64,000 nucleotides of DNA, taken from Odobenus rosmarus divergens. Taxonomy: Eukaryota; Chordata; Mammalia; Carnivora; Odobenidae. The notes under the pieces were generated by a model, which ran no database searches, was not told the DNA's origin, and worked only from the letters and a program-made list of their open reading frames with translations. The stretch is from positions 573,048 through 637,047 of the forward strand of contig NW_004450565.1 in assembly GCF_000321225.1 (NCBI RefSeq). Reading direction: 5' to 3'. Shown here in pieces: positions 49,141 to 62,679 of this stretch (its first letter is position 1; the number at the start of each line of letters is the position of its first letter). The position numbers and the translations under genes are program-made.

Positions 49141-49384
49141 ATAATAGACCAACAAACTTAAACTAGCTTTAAAAAAATAAAATAACAAAAAAATAAAATA
49201 AAATAACATTACAGTTAAAAATTACAATTAAAAATTTGTTTGAATATAGATTTGCAATAATAAATCAGCAGATCTAAATATTTCAGAAGGCGTTTCTACC
49301 TGTCCTGTAATTTACTCATGTTTAACACTCATTTGCAAAGACAAACTCAATGAATATTTAAAAATCCATTTTAAAATACTAATC

Positions 49385-49508
49385 GAGGGGCTGGCTCAGT
49401 CCATAGAGCACGGGTCTTTTCATCTCGGGGTCATGAGTTCAAGCCCCACATTGGGCATGGAGATTACTTAAAATACATAAATGAATAAAATAAGTTTTGA
49501 AAAAAAAA
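49385..49508 (+). mobile_element. Carnivore SINE, short form
   Basis: GGGGCTGGCTCAGTCCATAG head, GGGTCATGAGTTCAAGCCCC box B, CATTGGGCATGGAG, then an AAATACATAAATG tail. Confidence 0.85.
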
Positions 49509-49544
49509 TGCTAGCCAAAAATCTTGGAACTTGAGTTGAATTTG

Positions 49545-49547
49545 TGA

Positions 49548-49588
<41 letters not shown>
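49545..49588. repeat. Compound GT/GA microsatellite
   Basis: (GT)n followed directly by (GA)n, about 44 bp. Confidence 0.9.
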
Positions 49589-52500
49589 TGCATGGAAGAA
49601 AATGTTTTATTTCAACTGACATTTCCCATGAGAAAAGCTGCTGTGAACAGGGCCTCGAATTTGGAAAGCATCATTAGGCCAACAGCAGATTTTATCATGG
49701 GTCATGCGAGCCCAGCCATGTGCTGCCTGATCTTAGAATGTGCCAACATGCATGCTTCCCATTTGGAAGTGGAGTGGTCAAGGATCAAGCACCTTCTGAC
49801 CATTTTAATTCATCACAGATGCTCGGGACCTAAGTGGTTTGTAAGTGCACGAGGCGGGGGCCTTCAGCTCCCCACATCACTACAAAATTAGGGAGGTTCC
49901 TAGAAATTAGAAGAAGGCGAAACTCTCCCCTTGCTGCTGGCCCCGGGCAGCAGGATCACCCTGATTCCACACATAGTCTGAGGGTGCCCCAAATATGTCA
50001 AGTCCAAAAAAGTCTGTGTCACCCAAAATTATAAACTAGGAAGACGAATACCTTTAAAGGTACTTTAGCTTTCTGGTAAATGGCTTTCCTTAAGCTTGCA
50101 TCCGACGAAGCTATTTATTGGATGGATATCAGAAAGTACATGCACTTGACTTCTCGAGAAAAAAAAAGACCAATTCCTTTAAACAAATAAAAACAGTAAC
50201 TACAATAAAATATGCCATTCTCTCTTAAAAACTCTAAACATTTCTAAAACTTCCAATTTCTGAGCTTCCATTCCCCCCACCCCCGGAATCTTAACAGCAA
50301 GTAATGCATTTTCTAGACCTTTCTTAAGAGAACTTCAAATCAAAATATAATTAACATGAAAAAGAACTCCTACCAGATTTTCCCAGGGGCAGCTGGGAGG
50401 AAGGCAAGTCTGTGAATGTGGCCTACCGGGGCTCCCCCTACCACCATCGCCCCATCTCCTCCCCTCACCCCCGCCACCTCTGCCTTCCCAGCCCTTCCCA
50501 GGCTGACACTTCCCTGTAGAGTAATGACGTGATGCTGACGTCACAGCCTTGCCCGTTCAGTTCAGAAGTACTCAAGGCCTACTGCACCTCCATGATTAAT
50601 TAGGAATTACCTGCCAGTCTGTCCAGAACAGCTGTGAATGCTATACACCCAGTCATGCCCTGCCTTCAGATTCAAAAGGGAGTGCCGATTGGAAGCATAG
50701 CACTGTGATTCAGGAACCTTCAAAACTTCATACTTCCAATGTCCTAATTGAATCCAGACAACAGAAAAAAATATTTTGCAAGGGTATTTCATTTGTTAAC
50801 AAGAAAAAAAAAAGCAATTGATTTTACCGTGTTCTGGAATCTATTGTTTCTCGAGATCAAAAACTTAGCCATTTTGGAAAACATTCCTGGACGAGAGGGA
50901 CAAGCCGAACGTTCTCCGGAGGGCGTGCTTCCCACCCTAAAGGCACATCCTGTGTATTATATAAAAAGAGCTCCTTCACCTGGGTGATGATTTCCTGGCT
51001 GTGAGTGAGGTACCATTACTCTTTGCAAGGCATTCTAAAAGTGAAAGAGAGATTGGTACCGTAAGCAGTGTTTACACGTGCACGGCAAGGGAAGACACAG
51101 CACCACACAAACTAGAGAGCCCGGGAGGTTTCGTGTCCCCCCCAGCGTCATGGGACAGTAATGAACTTAGTCTCTTTACAAACTTAATATCTGAAGTTTG
51201 TAAAACGCATTCAGCTTTGATGTAAACACAATGCTTTGGATGCCGGATTGGCCAAAAATTTAAATTCCCCTGGGAAACCGATCAGTCAAGAAATCAAGTT
51301 CAAAGACGTATGGAGGGAGTAACATGCCTAGAAAGAAAAGCAAGCCACAGAAACGCACAATGATGAACTGTTTGTTTGCAAGAACAAGAGATGGCGTTTA
51401 GCCTGCGTAAAAATGAGCTTATTATTGGTGCACAGGATTAAAGATAGAACCTGCGGTGAGTAACAGGTAGTTTCCCCCCAGCCTCGCAGTCACATCGGGT
51501 ATGAAGGTGTGGGTAAGGACTCTACCTACATCTGAGCAACGTTCTTTGTTCAGATGTCTCGGGGCCGTCGTGCTTCCTGCCGGCGCCCACACGCAGACTC
51601 CTGCCTCCACGGTGGTTCAGACTTGCTTAGCTTCCCTTCGTCGTACCACAGGCAGGTGGTGCAGACTCATCGTGGTTTTATCACCCCTGGGAAAGTGAGG
51701 ATTTTAAAAACAGTATCCTCTCAGAGATGTTCTGTGATCTTTACTGCCGGAGACAGGACGCTAGTCAATATATTCTAGAAGCTCTCTATGCACTTGTCAC
51801 GTTTAACTTAAGTGAAATGATTCAGAGTTTTTAAGTCGCCAGACTTCAACAATACGCACACAGCCCTCGTCAGGAAGACCCTTAACTATGATAAGTAAAA
51901 TTTAGAGTTTATAGTCAATATTGGGAACCCCCGAAGGCTCAGAGTTGAGTCAGAGAGGAGAGCATGTCTGGAGAAAACGCAGAAGGACAGACTGGCTAGG
52001 GAGTTCGTTGGTGGGTTTACAGAGTAAGAGGTTGTGAGACATTAACTCTCCTCGCTTTTCTTGACCTTTAGTGAGGACAGAAGAAGACGTACCGTCCATT
52101 ATCCAACATGAAGGTGTTTGGGGACAGGAACACTCACATGGTTGCATGACATTGTGAAATCTCTTCCACTTGCTTCATTAGTAAAAATAAATCATGTCCA
52201 GGGTAGTTTAGCCAGATTTCTGTTCTTGGTTGGAAATCGTGGTGCCAAATCGCAGCTAAGGGCTATAAAACTTGAGCTGGTCCCAAGTTGAGGAGAAAGA
52301 CGCTCGGCTCAGCCGTGAGTCACTGGAGCCAGGGATGAGCTGTCCACCAAACAGAAGTTCTCACATTTGCATTGTGCACGTGAGGTGCCGGCGAGCCCTG
52401 GAGAGTCAGAAGTCTGCCTGTGGCTGGTGAGGAATCAGTGGAAATATTTAGGCTTTGACTCCACTTGGAGGCAGGGGTGGGGTCGGGGGTTAATTATAGC

Positions 52501-53539
52501 CAGAGTGGGAAAGCTCGCTTATGGGAGCCATGACCAACAGGAGCCAGTGAAGTCATTTAATATTTTTGTTGTTGTAGCCTTTTAAATTAAAAAGGAAAAA
52601 AAAATGGGCCCTAGTTAAAAAAGAAAAGTCTCTGTACTATTAGGTATCATATTCAGATGCTGGTTGTTTCGGGAGCATTCTGATAAATCCTGGTGGGATG
52701 CTCTTAGTCAGGAGCCAAGGAATGTCTGCCTAGTGTGCGTTATCTCCACCAACAGTGTTCTTTTCTTAAAAGGAATTATTTGGCCCAAGTAGGGGGCTAG
52801 CAGCTTCTCATACCACAGTTTCGCCAAAAATACCGACACTGTTCTAAATACAGGGGAAGAAACCTGATTCCACAAATATGGCATTACAGATACATTAAGA
52901 AAAATGTCTAATGATATTTCACTGGCAAGGAGGTGAACCTTGTGGCTGAGAAACCCCACATCACCCCATGACGAGATGACAGCCATCTCAGAAGGTTAAG
53001 GGGGTTAAGTGAGCTCGTGTTCACAGAGCCCCTGCCCAAGCAAGGGTCAGTACAACAGGCTACTACTCCTCTTGTCCCAAACTGATCTGCTGGATATTGA
53101 AATACAATTCAGTTACATATTTTTATTGATGCTTACAAGGTGTACGTAAAAACTAAAAATCTAGTACACACGTTTCAGCTATTTCTAAAGTAGAAAAATC
53201 CATGTGCGGGCTACCAAAAAGATAACCTGCTGCAGAGACAGATTTTTACTTGGGATCCCAAGAGACTAAGAACATGAGACATGGGTATTTTTTTTTACTA
53301 TGGTCTTTATGGGAAACTTCCACTATCTTTCATTTCATCCATGAGGAGTCTCCAATAGCCTTTGACGGGGAGGATGCTAGAAAGCTGGAAGGCAGTGATC
53401 AGGATGGGTGGAGGCAGTCCAGGGAATAGGATTTTTTTTAAACCAAATCCTTCACCAGCTTATATATTTGAACATTGATATGTACCCCAGGGTCTTCAAA
53501 AATGTATTGAAACTTTAGGCATTAGACTTATATGATTGT
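49589..53539. other. Intergenic DNA, repeat-poor
   Basis: About 4 kb of AT-rich, unique-looking DNA in the middle of the retroelement-rich stretch. No gene, SINE or L1 is recognised. Small open frames (at most 99 codons) carry no family signature. Confidence 0.5.
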
Positions 53540-53779
53540 GTCACATAAATATCTTTATTTTTTTGCATTTCCATTATGTGATCATTTACCATAACGAAGC
53601 TCTTTTGTCCACTGGTCTTCCCGCTGCCCAAAGGGCTTCCTCTAGGATTGCTGGAGTGCTGGTCTGCTGCGCCTCACTCTTCCATCCTCTCTGCATTTGA
53701 AAAAGTCTTTCTTTAGCTACCTTTTTTTTTTTTTTTTTCTTTTAGAAGATATTTTTGCTGGGTATAAAATTTATGTTGA

Positions 53780-53990
53780 CTGGGGGCGCCTGGGTGGCTC
53801 TGTTGGTTAAGCAGCCAACTCTTGGTTTTTCTGGCTCAGGTCCTGATCTCAGGGTTGTGAGATCAAGGCCCATGTTGGGCTCCATGCTCAGACGGGAGTC
53901 TGCTTCTCCCCCTCCTCTGCCTCCACCCCCCCCCCCCGCTCATGGTCTAGCTCTCTCTCTAAAATAAATAAATCAATCTTAAAATAATAG
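53780..53990 (+). mobile_element. Carnivore SINE, full-length, nested in L1
   Basis: GGGGGCGCCTGGGTGGCTC head, box B GAGATCAAGGCCCATG, GGGAGTCTGCTTCTCC, a middle with a C13 run (about 53926-53938) and an AAATAAATAAATC tail. Perfect duplication AATTTATGTTGA at 53768-53779 and 53991-54002. Confidence 0.96.
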
Positions 53991-54826
53991 AATTTATGTT
54001 GAGCATTTCCTTCAATACTTCAAGGATGCTGCTCGCCTCACTTCTGGTTGGCACTGTGTTGCTGAGTCGTCGGTCGACATTGTCTTTGTTCCCTGGAGTC
54101 ATGTGTCTTTTTCCTCAGAGGCTCTTAGGTTTTTTCCTTATCATTGGCCTCAAGCAATTTTGTTATCATACGCCTTTACGTGGTTTTCTTCATGATCTTG
54201 TGCTTGGGATTCTTTGAGCTTCTCGAATCTGTGGGTTTATAGTTTTCCTCCAATTTGGAAAAATTAGGGTCATGATTTCTTCAGATATTTTTCCAGTCTC
54301 TCCCCTCCCCGCTCCGAGGACTCTTCAGGGACTCGAATATCCCATATACTGGGCTGCTTGAAGTTGTCCCACAGCTCACTGATGCTTGCTCAGTTTTCCC
54401 CCAAGCGCCTTTTCTGCATATTTCATTTTGGATAGATTTTATTGCTGTCAGTTCACTGATCCTTTCTTCTGCCGAGTCTGAACTTCGTTAACACCATCTG
54501 GCATACTTTTCATGTCATCACTGAAGTTTTGCCTCTAGGAGTTCAATCAGATCTGTTTTTAAAAACACATCCTCCATGCCTCTAACATGAGTAATTCTCC
54601 CTCTAGCTTTTTGAACATATGGAAAACAGTTAAATTTACTCTTTTAATGTCCCTGTCTAGTAATTCTATCATTTCTGAGCTGGGTTTTATTAGTTAATTT
54701 TGCTCCTCACCATGGGTCCTATTTTCCTGATTCTTCATGGTCTGGTAATTTTTGATCGGCTGCCCTCATGAATATTACATGGCTGGGGGATGAATATTTT
54801 TATGTTCCTATAAAAATATGCTTCAG

Positions 54827-55003
54827 GAGAGCCTAGGTGGCTCAGTCCATGAAGCATCTGACTCTGGCTTAGGTCATGGTCTCGGGGTCCTGGGATCAAG
54901 CCCCATGTTGGGCTCCACGCTCAGTGGGGAATCTGCTTGCCCCTCCCCCTGCTCGTGCTCCCTCTCCCTCTCTTTCTCTCAAATAAATAAAGCTTAAAAA
55001 AAG
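54827..55003 (+). mobile_element. Carnivore SINE, full-length, nested in L1
   Basis: GAGAGCCTAGGTGGCTCAGT head, box B GGGATCAAGCCCCATG, GGGAATCTGCTTGCCCC, CT-rich middle and AAATAAATAAAGC tail. Short duplication TGCTTCAG at 54819-54826 and 55004-55011. Confidence 0.93.
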
Positions 55004-55110
55004 TGCTTCAGCTGTGTTCTGGGAGTCAGTTAAGGATCTTGGAAACAGTTTGATTTTGTTTTTAAGCTGCGTTTTGCTTTTAAGCTTTGTTAGGTGGGAC
55101 CAGGGCAGAG

Positions 55111-56079
55111 CTTAGTGCGATTTCCTATGACGTTCACACAAAATGTTTCTGAGAACTCTGCCCCAAGTGCCCCAAGTTAGAGGCTTCTCACTCGGCACAG
55201 TGGGAATAGTTACCTTCTTCACATGCGTGCCCTGAGAGCACTCAGCTGAAGATGTGAGGGGGATGCTCTGCTGATCTCTGGAGTATTTTTCTCTCTGTAC
55301 AGGCCCTCCGCCTAGGAAACTCTAGCTGCTTTGGCCTTCTTGGATCTCCAGGTCCATCCCATCGGTTCAGAGACTGGCTGTCCTCTGCCTGGGCTCCCTT
55401 TCGCTGCAGCCTGCAAACTCTTCCAGCTAAAAGCTGGGCAGTCACAGGCCTTGCCTTGCTGGTTTTTGATCTCTCAGGGGAGCCCTGTCCTTCACTCCTG
55501 ATGCCAAGGGCTCGAGTTCCCAGGTGTCATGTGTTTTGCTCGGCTTTTTAGTTTCAATAGAAGAGGGTAAACCCAGTCCCTAGTCCCCCTTGGCCAGAAG
55601 CAGGAGTGCTCTGATCAGAGAATTGCATGTTCAAGACCCCAGAGTTTTTTTTTTTCCCTTTGGCAGGACAACCAGCGGCACATGGGCCAGGGTGGTGGGG
55701 GGCTGTTTGCTGAGTGACTAAGGAAGTTACTCAGGGGTCAGATAGCTTTAGCAATAAGGATATTTGCTGTTTCAAGCTGCTGAGATTTTAGGGTTGTTTG
55801 TTACTGCCTCATGAAATAGCCCATTCTGACCAAACAGGGTTTTCTGAGTACTACATGAGACAGACTGTATGAAGAGAACATCGTATGTGACGGATACAGA
55901 GCGTAGGAAGAATGAGGCACAGTGCTCAGTCCACAGTAAGTCCTACGAAACCACACAAACCGAATGTGAGACTACACTGGCAAGGGACAGCCATTCACTC
56001 CAAGTGTTAGTAACCTTGGCTTGCATCTGGCTTCACTGTGCTGGGTGGACTCGGGAAAATGACAACAGGATGAAGAAAA
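55111..56079. other. Intergenic gap, nothing recognised
   Basis: Unique-looking DNA without a gene or secure repeat call. Confidence 0.5.
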
Positions 56080-56860
56080 CAGCAGAGTGCCTTCCTTCTG
56101 GAGCTGACCGAATAGCAGGGAAGCATGGATTGGGACAAATACGCTCCTTGGTGAACAGTCAATGTCATCCCCAACTGGTGAGTGCTGTGCCGAAAACATA
56201 CAGTTTGCTCACAGAGTGAGAAACGCTAGCTTCTGGAGGATTCCGGAAAGCTTCTCTGAGGAAGGGACATTTGAGCCAGGATCTGAAGGACAAGCATTAA
56301 CCTGCTTTAATGCACCTGGCATTAACCAGGTGCAGAGACCCCAGCAGGGGAGTGGCTGGAGGGAGCCTCGAGCCACAGAAAGGACCTGGTTGTGTCCAGA
56401 GAGCACTCAGACTCCACTGGAGGACACTGGACTTGGTGCACGGATGACACAATAGAAGGGCATCCTTAGAGGGCCATCGAGGTGGCTTCGAGAACAGACT
56501 CCTGGGGACGGGAGTGGGGTGGAGAGGCTGTCGGCTGAAAGTTGGGGACAGTCAAGGATGTGGTGAAACCTGACGGGTCCCTAAGTACTCAGACGTAAAT
56601 GTGGGACACAGGGACACGTCCGGGTTGGCTCTGGGTGATGAGATGGATGACGGGGCTGTTGGCTTACGTGGGCGCAACGGAGAGGGCCAGCTTTGGGGTC
56701 ATAAATCCCATGGGTTAGACGCACCAAGCTTGATGCTGAGACGTCCGGGTGGAGAGGAGCTGGTGCACCTTGCTTCAGCGAAGGATGCAGCCAGTGTCGC
56801 CCCTCTGCACTCCCCACAGCACAGGTGGGATAAGCTCCTAGTGCGGCCATGCTAATCTAG
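56080..56860 (+). mobile_element. L2-like ancient LINE fragment
   Basis: CCTTCTGGAGCTGACC, GAAAGCTTCTCTGAGGAAGG, GACATTTGAGCCAGGATCTG and later GACAGTCAAGGATG follow the order of the remembered L2 3' part. It is very diverged and non-coding. Confidence 0.5.
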
Positions 56861-58125
56861 AAACAGTCCCCACCCCTTCCCTCATCACATGGCTGCCCCG
56901 TTTCATGGCGGGCACTCAGGAGGGGAAAGAAGGGGCAGCGCTCTGGCCGAGTTCCAGCCCATCCCGCAGGTGGTGACGCGGCGGCATGCAGGAGATGAGC
57001 ACCCCGTGCGCGACAGACAGTACTCAGCAAGCACAGCCTCCGTTGTCCCGAGGAAGTGTGCGGGGCTGGGCTCTCTGTGAGGACACGGGGTGGGTCTATC
57101 TCCCACCGAAGGGGCCCCTCGCCCTGAGGTGATCCATCTGTATGGAGCGGATGTGGGCAGGCAAACCTGTTGGTGGGGAAAGAGGAGGCTGCTCGGCTCA
57201 AAACAGCAGGATGTGCAGCGCCAGGCTTGCGGTGTGGTCTGCGCCCAGGGACCATGGTGCTGGCTCTTTGTCTGGGCCACCTAGGGCCACTGCTGGATTA
57301 TTCTGCCTGCTGCACCACCACACAAGCTCGTTCCCCACATGGTTCCAGAATCAGGGCCCCTGAATGTTGGTGCGCTCAGGTCCCCCGTCGTATGGGAGTT
57401 TGTTTTCCGTGTGCGTGGAAAGACTTCACAGACTGCTGTTGTTAGTTTTGGTCCCACCACGTGGCAGTTAGCGGAGCAAATCGCTTCTCGGTATCCATAC
57501 TTCAGAGAAGTCCCATGTGTCTGAGCAGCAATCCCCCTTCTTCCTTTGAAGTGTTCTGAAAGGCTGCACAGACAGCCACAGGGTCTGGCACACACAGCAA
57601 GGGGCTCCTCCTGGGCCGGAGGGCAGATGAGAGCTGCCCCCCCAAAGCTCCCGAAAATACGATTAATGGATCTAAGACAGGCTCTCATAGCTCAAATCCC
57701 TAAACAGCGGATGGCACCTCCGGCGTTTCATAACTTTACAATGACCGCTCCTAACGAATCGGAACATATAATTAAATGTTTGTCTGATAATTTAAGGGAT
57801 CATTCCAGGGCCCCTGGCTGAAGAAACGCCCTGCTTTTTGGTTCTCCCCTCTCTGGCTGCTCCAACTTTCCCTGTCCATTCTCCCCTGATCTAAGCTTTG
57901 CAAAAAATGCCCACATGCACCTTCTTCATTGCTTTTTTAACCCCCTGTGAAAACTTCTGAGACCTCAGTATGTCCGGGAACATTTCAAATGCCCCGAAGA
58001 CTGTAGGGGTTCCGGGCTGGGCAGCAATCACGACACAACTGGCAGGGGGAGCCACAACCATCCTCAAATGACGCCCAGTGTGTTGACGACACGGGACGGG
58101 CAGTTTGGGCAGAGGGCCAGCAAGT
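56861..58125. other. Intergenic DNA downstream of PRDM15
   Basis: Unique-looking sequence with several 60-135 codon open frames on both strands, none with a family signature. Confidence 0.45.
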
Positions 58126-58129
58126 GAAA

Positions 58130-61006
58130 AACACAGGTCACTGCACCTTTTATTTGTCATTATACAAACTGATGAGACACGAAACACACTCAACTTGTCA
58201 AAACAGTCTCAATGCCTTTCAAAATCCCACGGGACGTCACCGACGATGCGGTCTTGGGCTGAGAAGCCACGAGCTCTACGCCTTCGGACGCTGTGGCGGG
58301 AAAGAACGCGTAAGGTCCATGACTCTGCCCCCCACACCTGGAATTCTCCAAGGCGGGCTCCTGTCGGGCACAGTGAGGTGGCGCCCGGCAGAGGTCATGT
58401 GTCCCCCGCGAGCACCGCTCCGGAGACCCAGTCCCCTCCTTGCCACTGTGGCCTGGGATCCAGCTCCGCGAGATTCACACCGTGAAAGTGACACGGAACT
58501 ATACAACTTTACAAATCCACGGGTCACGAGTAAGTTCCCGAGATTTCTTAGAATAACCAACATGGACTCACAGAGCTTGGTGGCCACTCCTATGAACACA
58601 GCTGTCCATCTGGGATCGGTCGAAAATTTAAACACTTCCCATCAGTAAACAGGGATGTATGCGCAGAACAATCTACAGTCGGGGACTCTCTTGGCTGAGT
58701 GGCACTTTTTTTTTTTTTTGCTCCCCAGTCCCTTGTATGCAAATTCATAGCAATGGTTTTAAGATGACAGGGACCTATTTTGCCTCCCATAGTGACCCTA
58801 TTAAGACCAAGTGTGTCTACAGAAAACTCAGGAGTGAATCCGATTTTTATTCAGAGTTCTAACTGATGGTTACACGAAGGATCGTTCCACTGGTGTGTGT
58901 GAAGGAACAGTGGGAGGGTACCGGGGCCACACAGCCTACACGAGGTGCTTCAAAAACATTTGATGCATCCTTACTCCAGGCACGAAAACAATGTCTTTAA
59001 AAAAATAAAACTGTGATTTAAAAGGCCTTTATTACATGGAGACGAGGAGTAAGAGATAAAGGCTAACAGAGGGTTAATCGTGTTTGTATTTTTACTTGGT
59101 CATTCACCCTTTCTATGCTGTAAGAGCAAAAAAAAAAAAAAAACAACTGTCAGTGATTTTTTTAAAAAAATATGTTAGGAACCTTGGTGCTCTTGATGAC
59201 CCCGTGGGTACCCAGACCATTTATATTTGGAGAACGAAGACAATATTTTAGAAAATATATCACTCCTAGCCCAAGTTCATCTGATGAAACTATTGTGTAT
59301 AAAGCAGTTAATTATATACATAAATAACATAAAAATAATTATCATAAATTAAAAAGTCAAATAATCTCCCACTATGAATTCAACCGCCAGGTAGGAGACA
59401 GAAGTGTGACTGAGCTGTGTCTGGAGACCCTCTTACGTACCGCATGTGTGAGCATCTCCGTAGTTCTGAAGGCATGCATTGCACGAAACAAATTCTAGCC
59501 CTAGCCTCAGAATCTTGCTACTCGGAATAAAGTGAAGTGCTGGGAAACCTGCATTTTGCAGAACGAATCATCCTTAGCCTCACCGGCAACACAAGATTCC
59601 TCCGGCCTATGTATCCACTTCTTGACTCCTTGTTCTTTCTTCCACGTGGATCTCCCAAGGAATATAGGATGCACGACAAAGAGTGAGCAAGGCCAGAATA
59701 AGGCAAATGTTATGATGTCATTGTGGACAGCGTTACAAGGTATCAGGAAGGTAAACACTGAGCCTGTGTCCCTGGCTGAGCAGCAGGAGGGCGTGAGCCT
59801 GGCCCAGCGCCTCTGACAGGTGCCCACGTGCGTGAAAGCGCGTGTCCCAGGGACGGAGACGTGGCTGTTACTCGGCACGTTTGTCCACGAAGGCTGTTCA
59901 CGCTTCTCCTCGTGAACTAACCTCTTCTGCTTTCATTGCTGCCTGGCAGGAAACAGCAGTACGTCTGTACTTCAGAAAAACCTCTATTTTCCTGCTGTGA
60001 AGAGCCAAGCTCGTTCAACATTTTTCTAGAACACTGGTCTTAAAACACGTCAACCTTTGGAATTCAGTTGAGACAGAAAGAAAACGTGAATTTCTTCCCT
60101 GTTCTTCGGTGGGTTTGGCTGAGCCTCAGCCGTAATAAATATATTTGGCTGGCAGAGGATCCTGAGCAGCTCTGCAGGAGCCGCCGGAAGGGACTTGTCA
60201 CACACGGTGCTGTGTCCCTTGCGCTCGAGAAGCCGCGCAGAGCTGCACGCGGACCAACATTCCTACAGTGCAAACGACTTCAGCATGTTAAAAATCAAAA
60301 ACAACATGGCCACGACAGTCTTGAATACATAACACAGGCTTGAGATAAAGTAAAAAAAAAAAAAAAATGATACAAAAAATCGATCCATGTTATGTTACAA
60401 ACACGCCTCTGAGGCCCGAGTCAGCGACCTCAGGGACCCCTCGCCCGGAACGAATGCGCCCAGAGGGTCGTCCACGGCCACACTCACATATCTTCGGCCC
60501 AAAGTTGTATAACCAATTTGACTCAACTCAAATTTCAAAGAAAATAAACGTCACTTTAACGTCTAACTGCTCACTCGCCAAAAACACCCAGAAGCGAGAA
60601 ATCGGAGTTTCCTCGTGGCGCACTACCCCGTGGGGATCCTCACTGCACCCCCCCTTGTGGTAACTACACCCTGAAGGAGGCAGGCGAGCCACTGTGTCCC
60701 TCCTGACATATCACTCGCCCGTTCCCGCTTGCCCCACTTTCCCAGAGCCCGTGTCCCCCAGAGTGAGTTCTGCTGGGCACGGGCCGCGTGGCTGGCACGT
60801 GCGGCCACCTGCCGGGGGTCACTCGAGGCACGCCGACAGACTGCGATGCCGGGCGGGGGATCTGGACAGAGTTCTGCAAAGCTAAGTCAACCTCACATTG
60901 CCATAATGATTTTTTTTTTTCTCGGTTTGGTATCCAGCAAACGAATCTCAAAAATAAAAAAGAACACCCGTGCGTCGGTCTCTGTCTGAGTTCTGTGTCG
61001 CGCGAC
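58130..61006 (-). other. PRDM15: PRDM15 3' untranslated region (probable extent)
   Basis: Sequence following the PRDM15 stop codon. I detect no SINE or L1 in these 2.9 kb, unlike the DNA to the left, which fits a long conserved 3' UTR. A-rich and AT-rich patches occur at 59120-59340 and 60348-60367. The length depends on which polyadenylation signal is used. Confidence 0.55.
58149..58154 (-). terminator. PRDM15: Candidate PRDM15 polyadenylation signal AATAAA
   Basis: The minus strand reads ACAAATAAAAGGTGCAGTG, followed by a GT/T-rich CCTGTGTTTTTC about 25 nt on. This is a good hexamer plus downstream element. Nearer hexamers at 58846-58851 and 59028-59033 are alternatives. The distal choice is inference. 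Confidence 0.5.
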
Positions 61007-62469
<1,463 letters not shown>

Positions 62470-62679
62470 CTGTTGGATGCTCTGCACCGCGGAGTCGGTT
62501 TCGTCCCCCACGCCTGACAGCACGGGCTCCTTCTCCGAGTACTCGCTGAAGGTGGCCTCCTCTGGCCCCGGGGCTCCCGCTGCCTCCACCTCCGGCTTCT
62601 GCTTCCTCTTGTGGGCCCTCCTGGCAGCTTTCACGTGCTTCCCCTCGGCCAGATCTTCCTGCTTCAGACTCAGTTCAGG
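62470..62679 (-). CDS. PRDM15: PRDM15 internal exon, 70 codons
   Basis: Phase 0 at both ends, 210 nt, acceptor TTCCTGCAG, donor CAACAG|GTGGTT. It encodes [20 protein letters not shown], a basic stretch ([11 protein letters not shown]), an acidic stretch and [12 protein letters not shown]. The basic RRAHKRKQK segment resembles a nuclear localisation signal. Its junctions read [10 protein letters not shown] upstream and [11 protein letters not shown] downstream, in agreement with the PRDM15 C-terminal order I remember. It follows the zinc-finger array. Because the length is a multiple of three, the exon could be skipped without a frameshift. Confidence 0.93.

Larger units (their letters stand above)
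53540..55110 (-). mobile_element. Old LINE-1-type fragment with two nested SINEs
   Basis: The plus strand TTTTTGCTGGGTATAAAATT, GGTTTTCTTCATGATCTTGTG, GATTCTTTGAGCTTCTCG, GATTTCTTCAGATATTTTTC, CAGTTCACTGATCCTTTC and TAGGAGTTCAATCAGATC follow, in order, a remembered antisense L1 segment from the 5' half of old elements. It is broken and non-coding. SINEs at 53780-53990 and 54827-55003 interrupt it. Confidence 0.6.
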
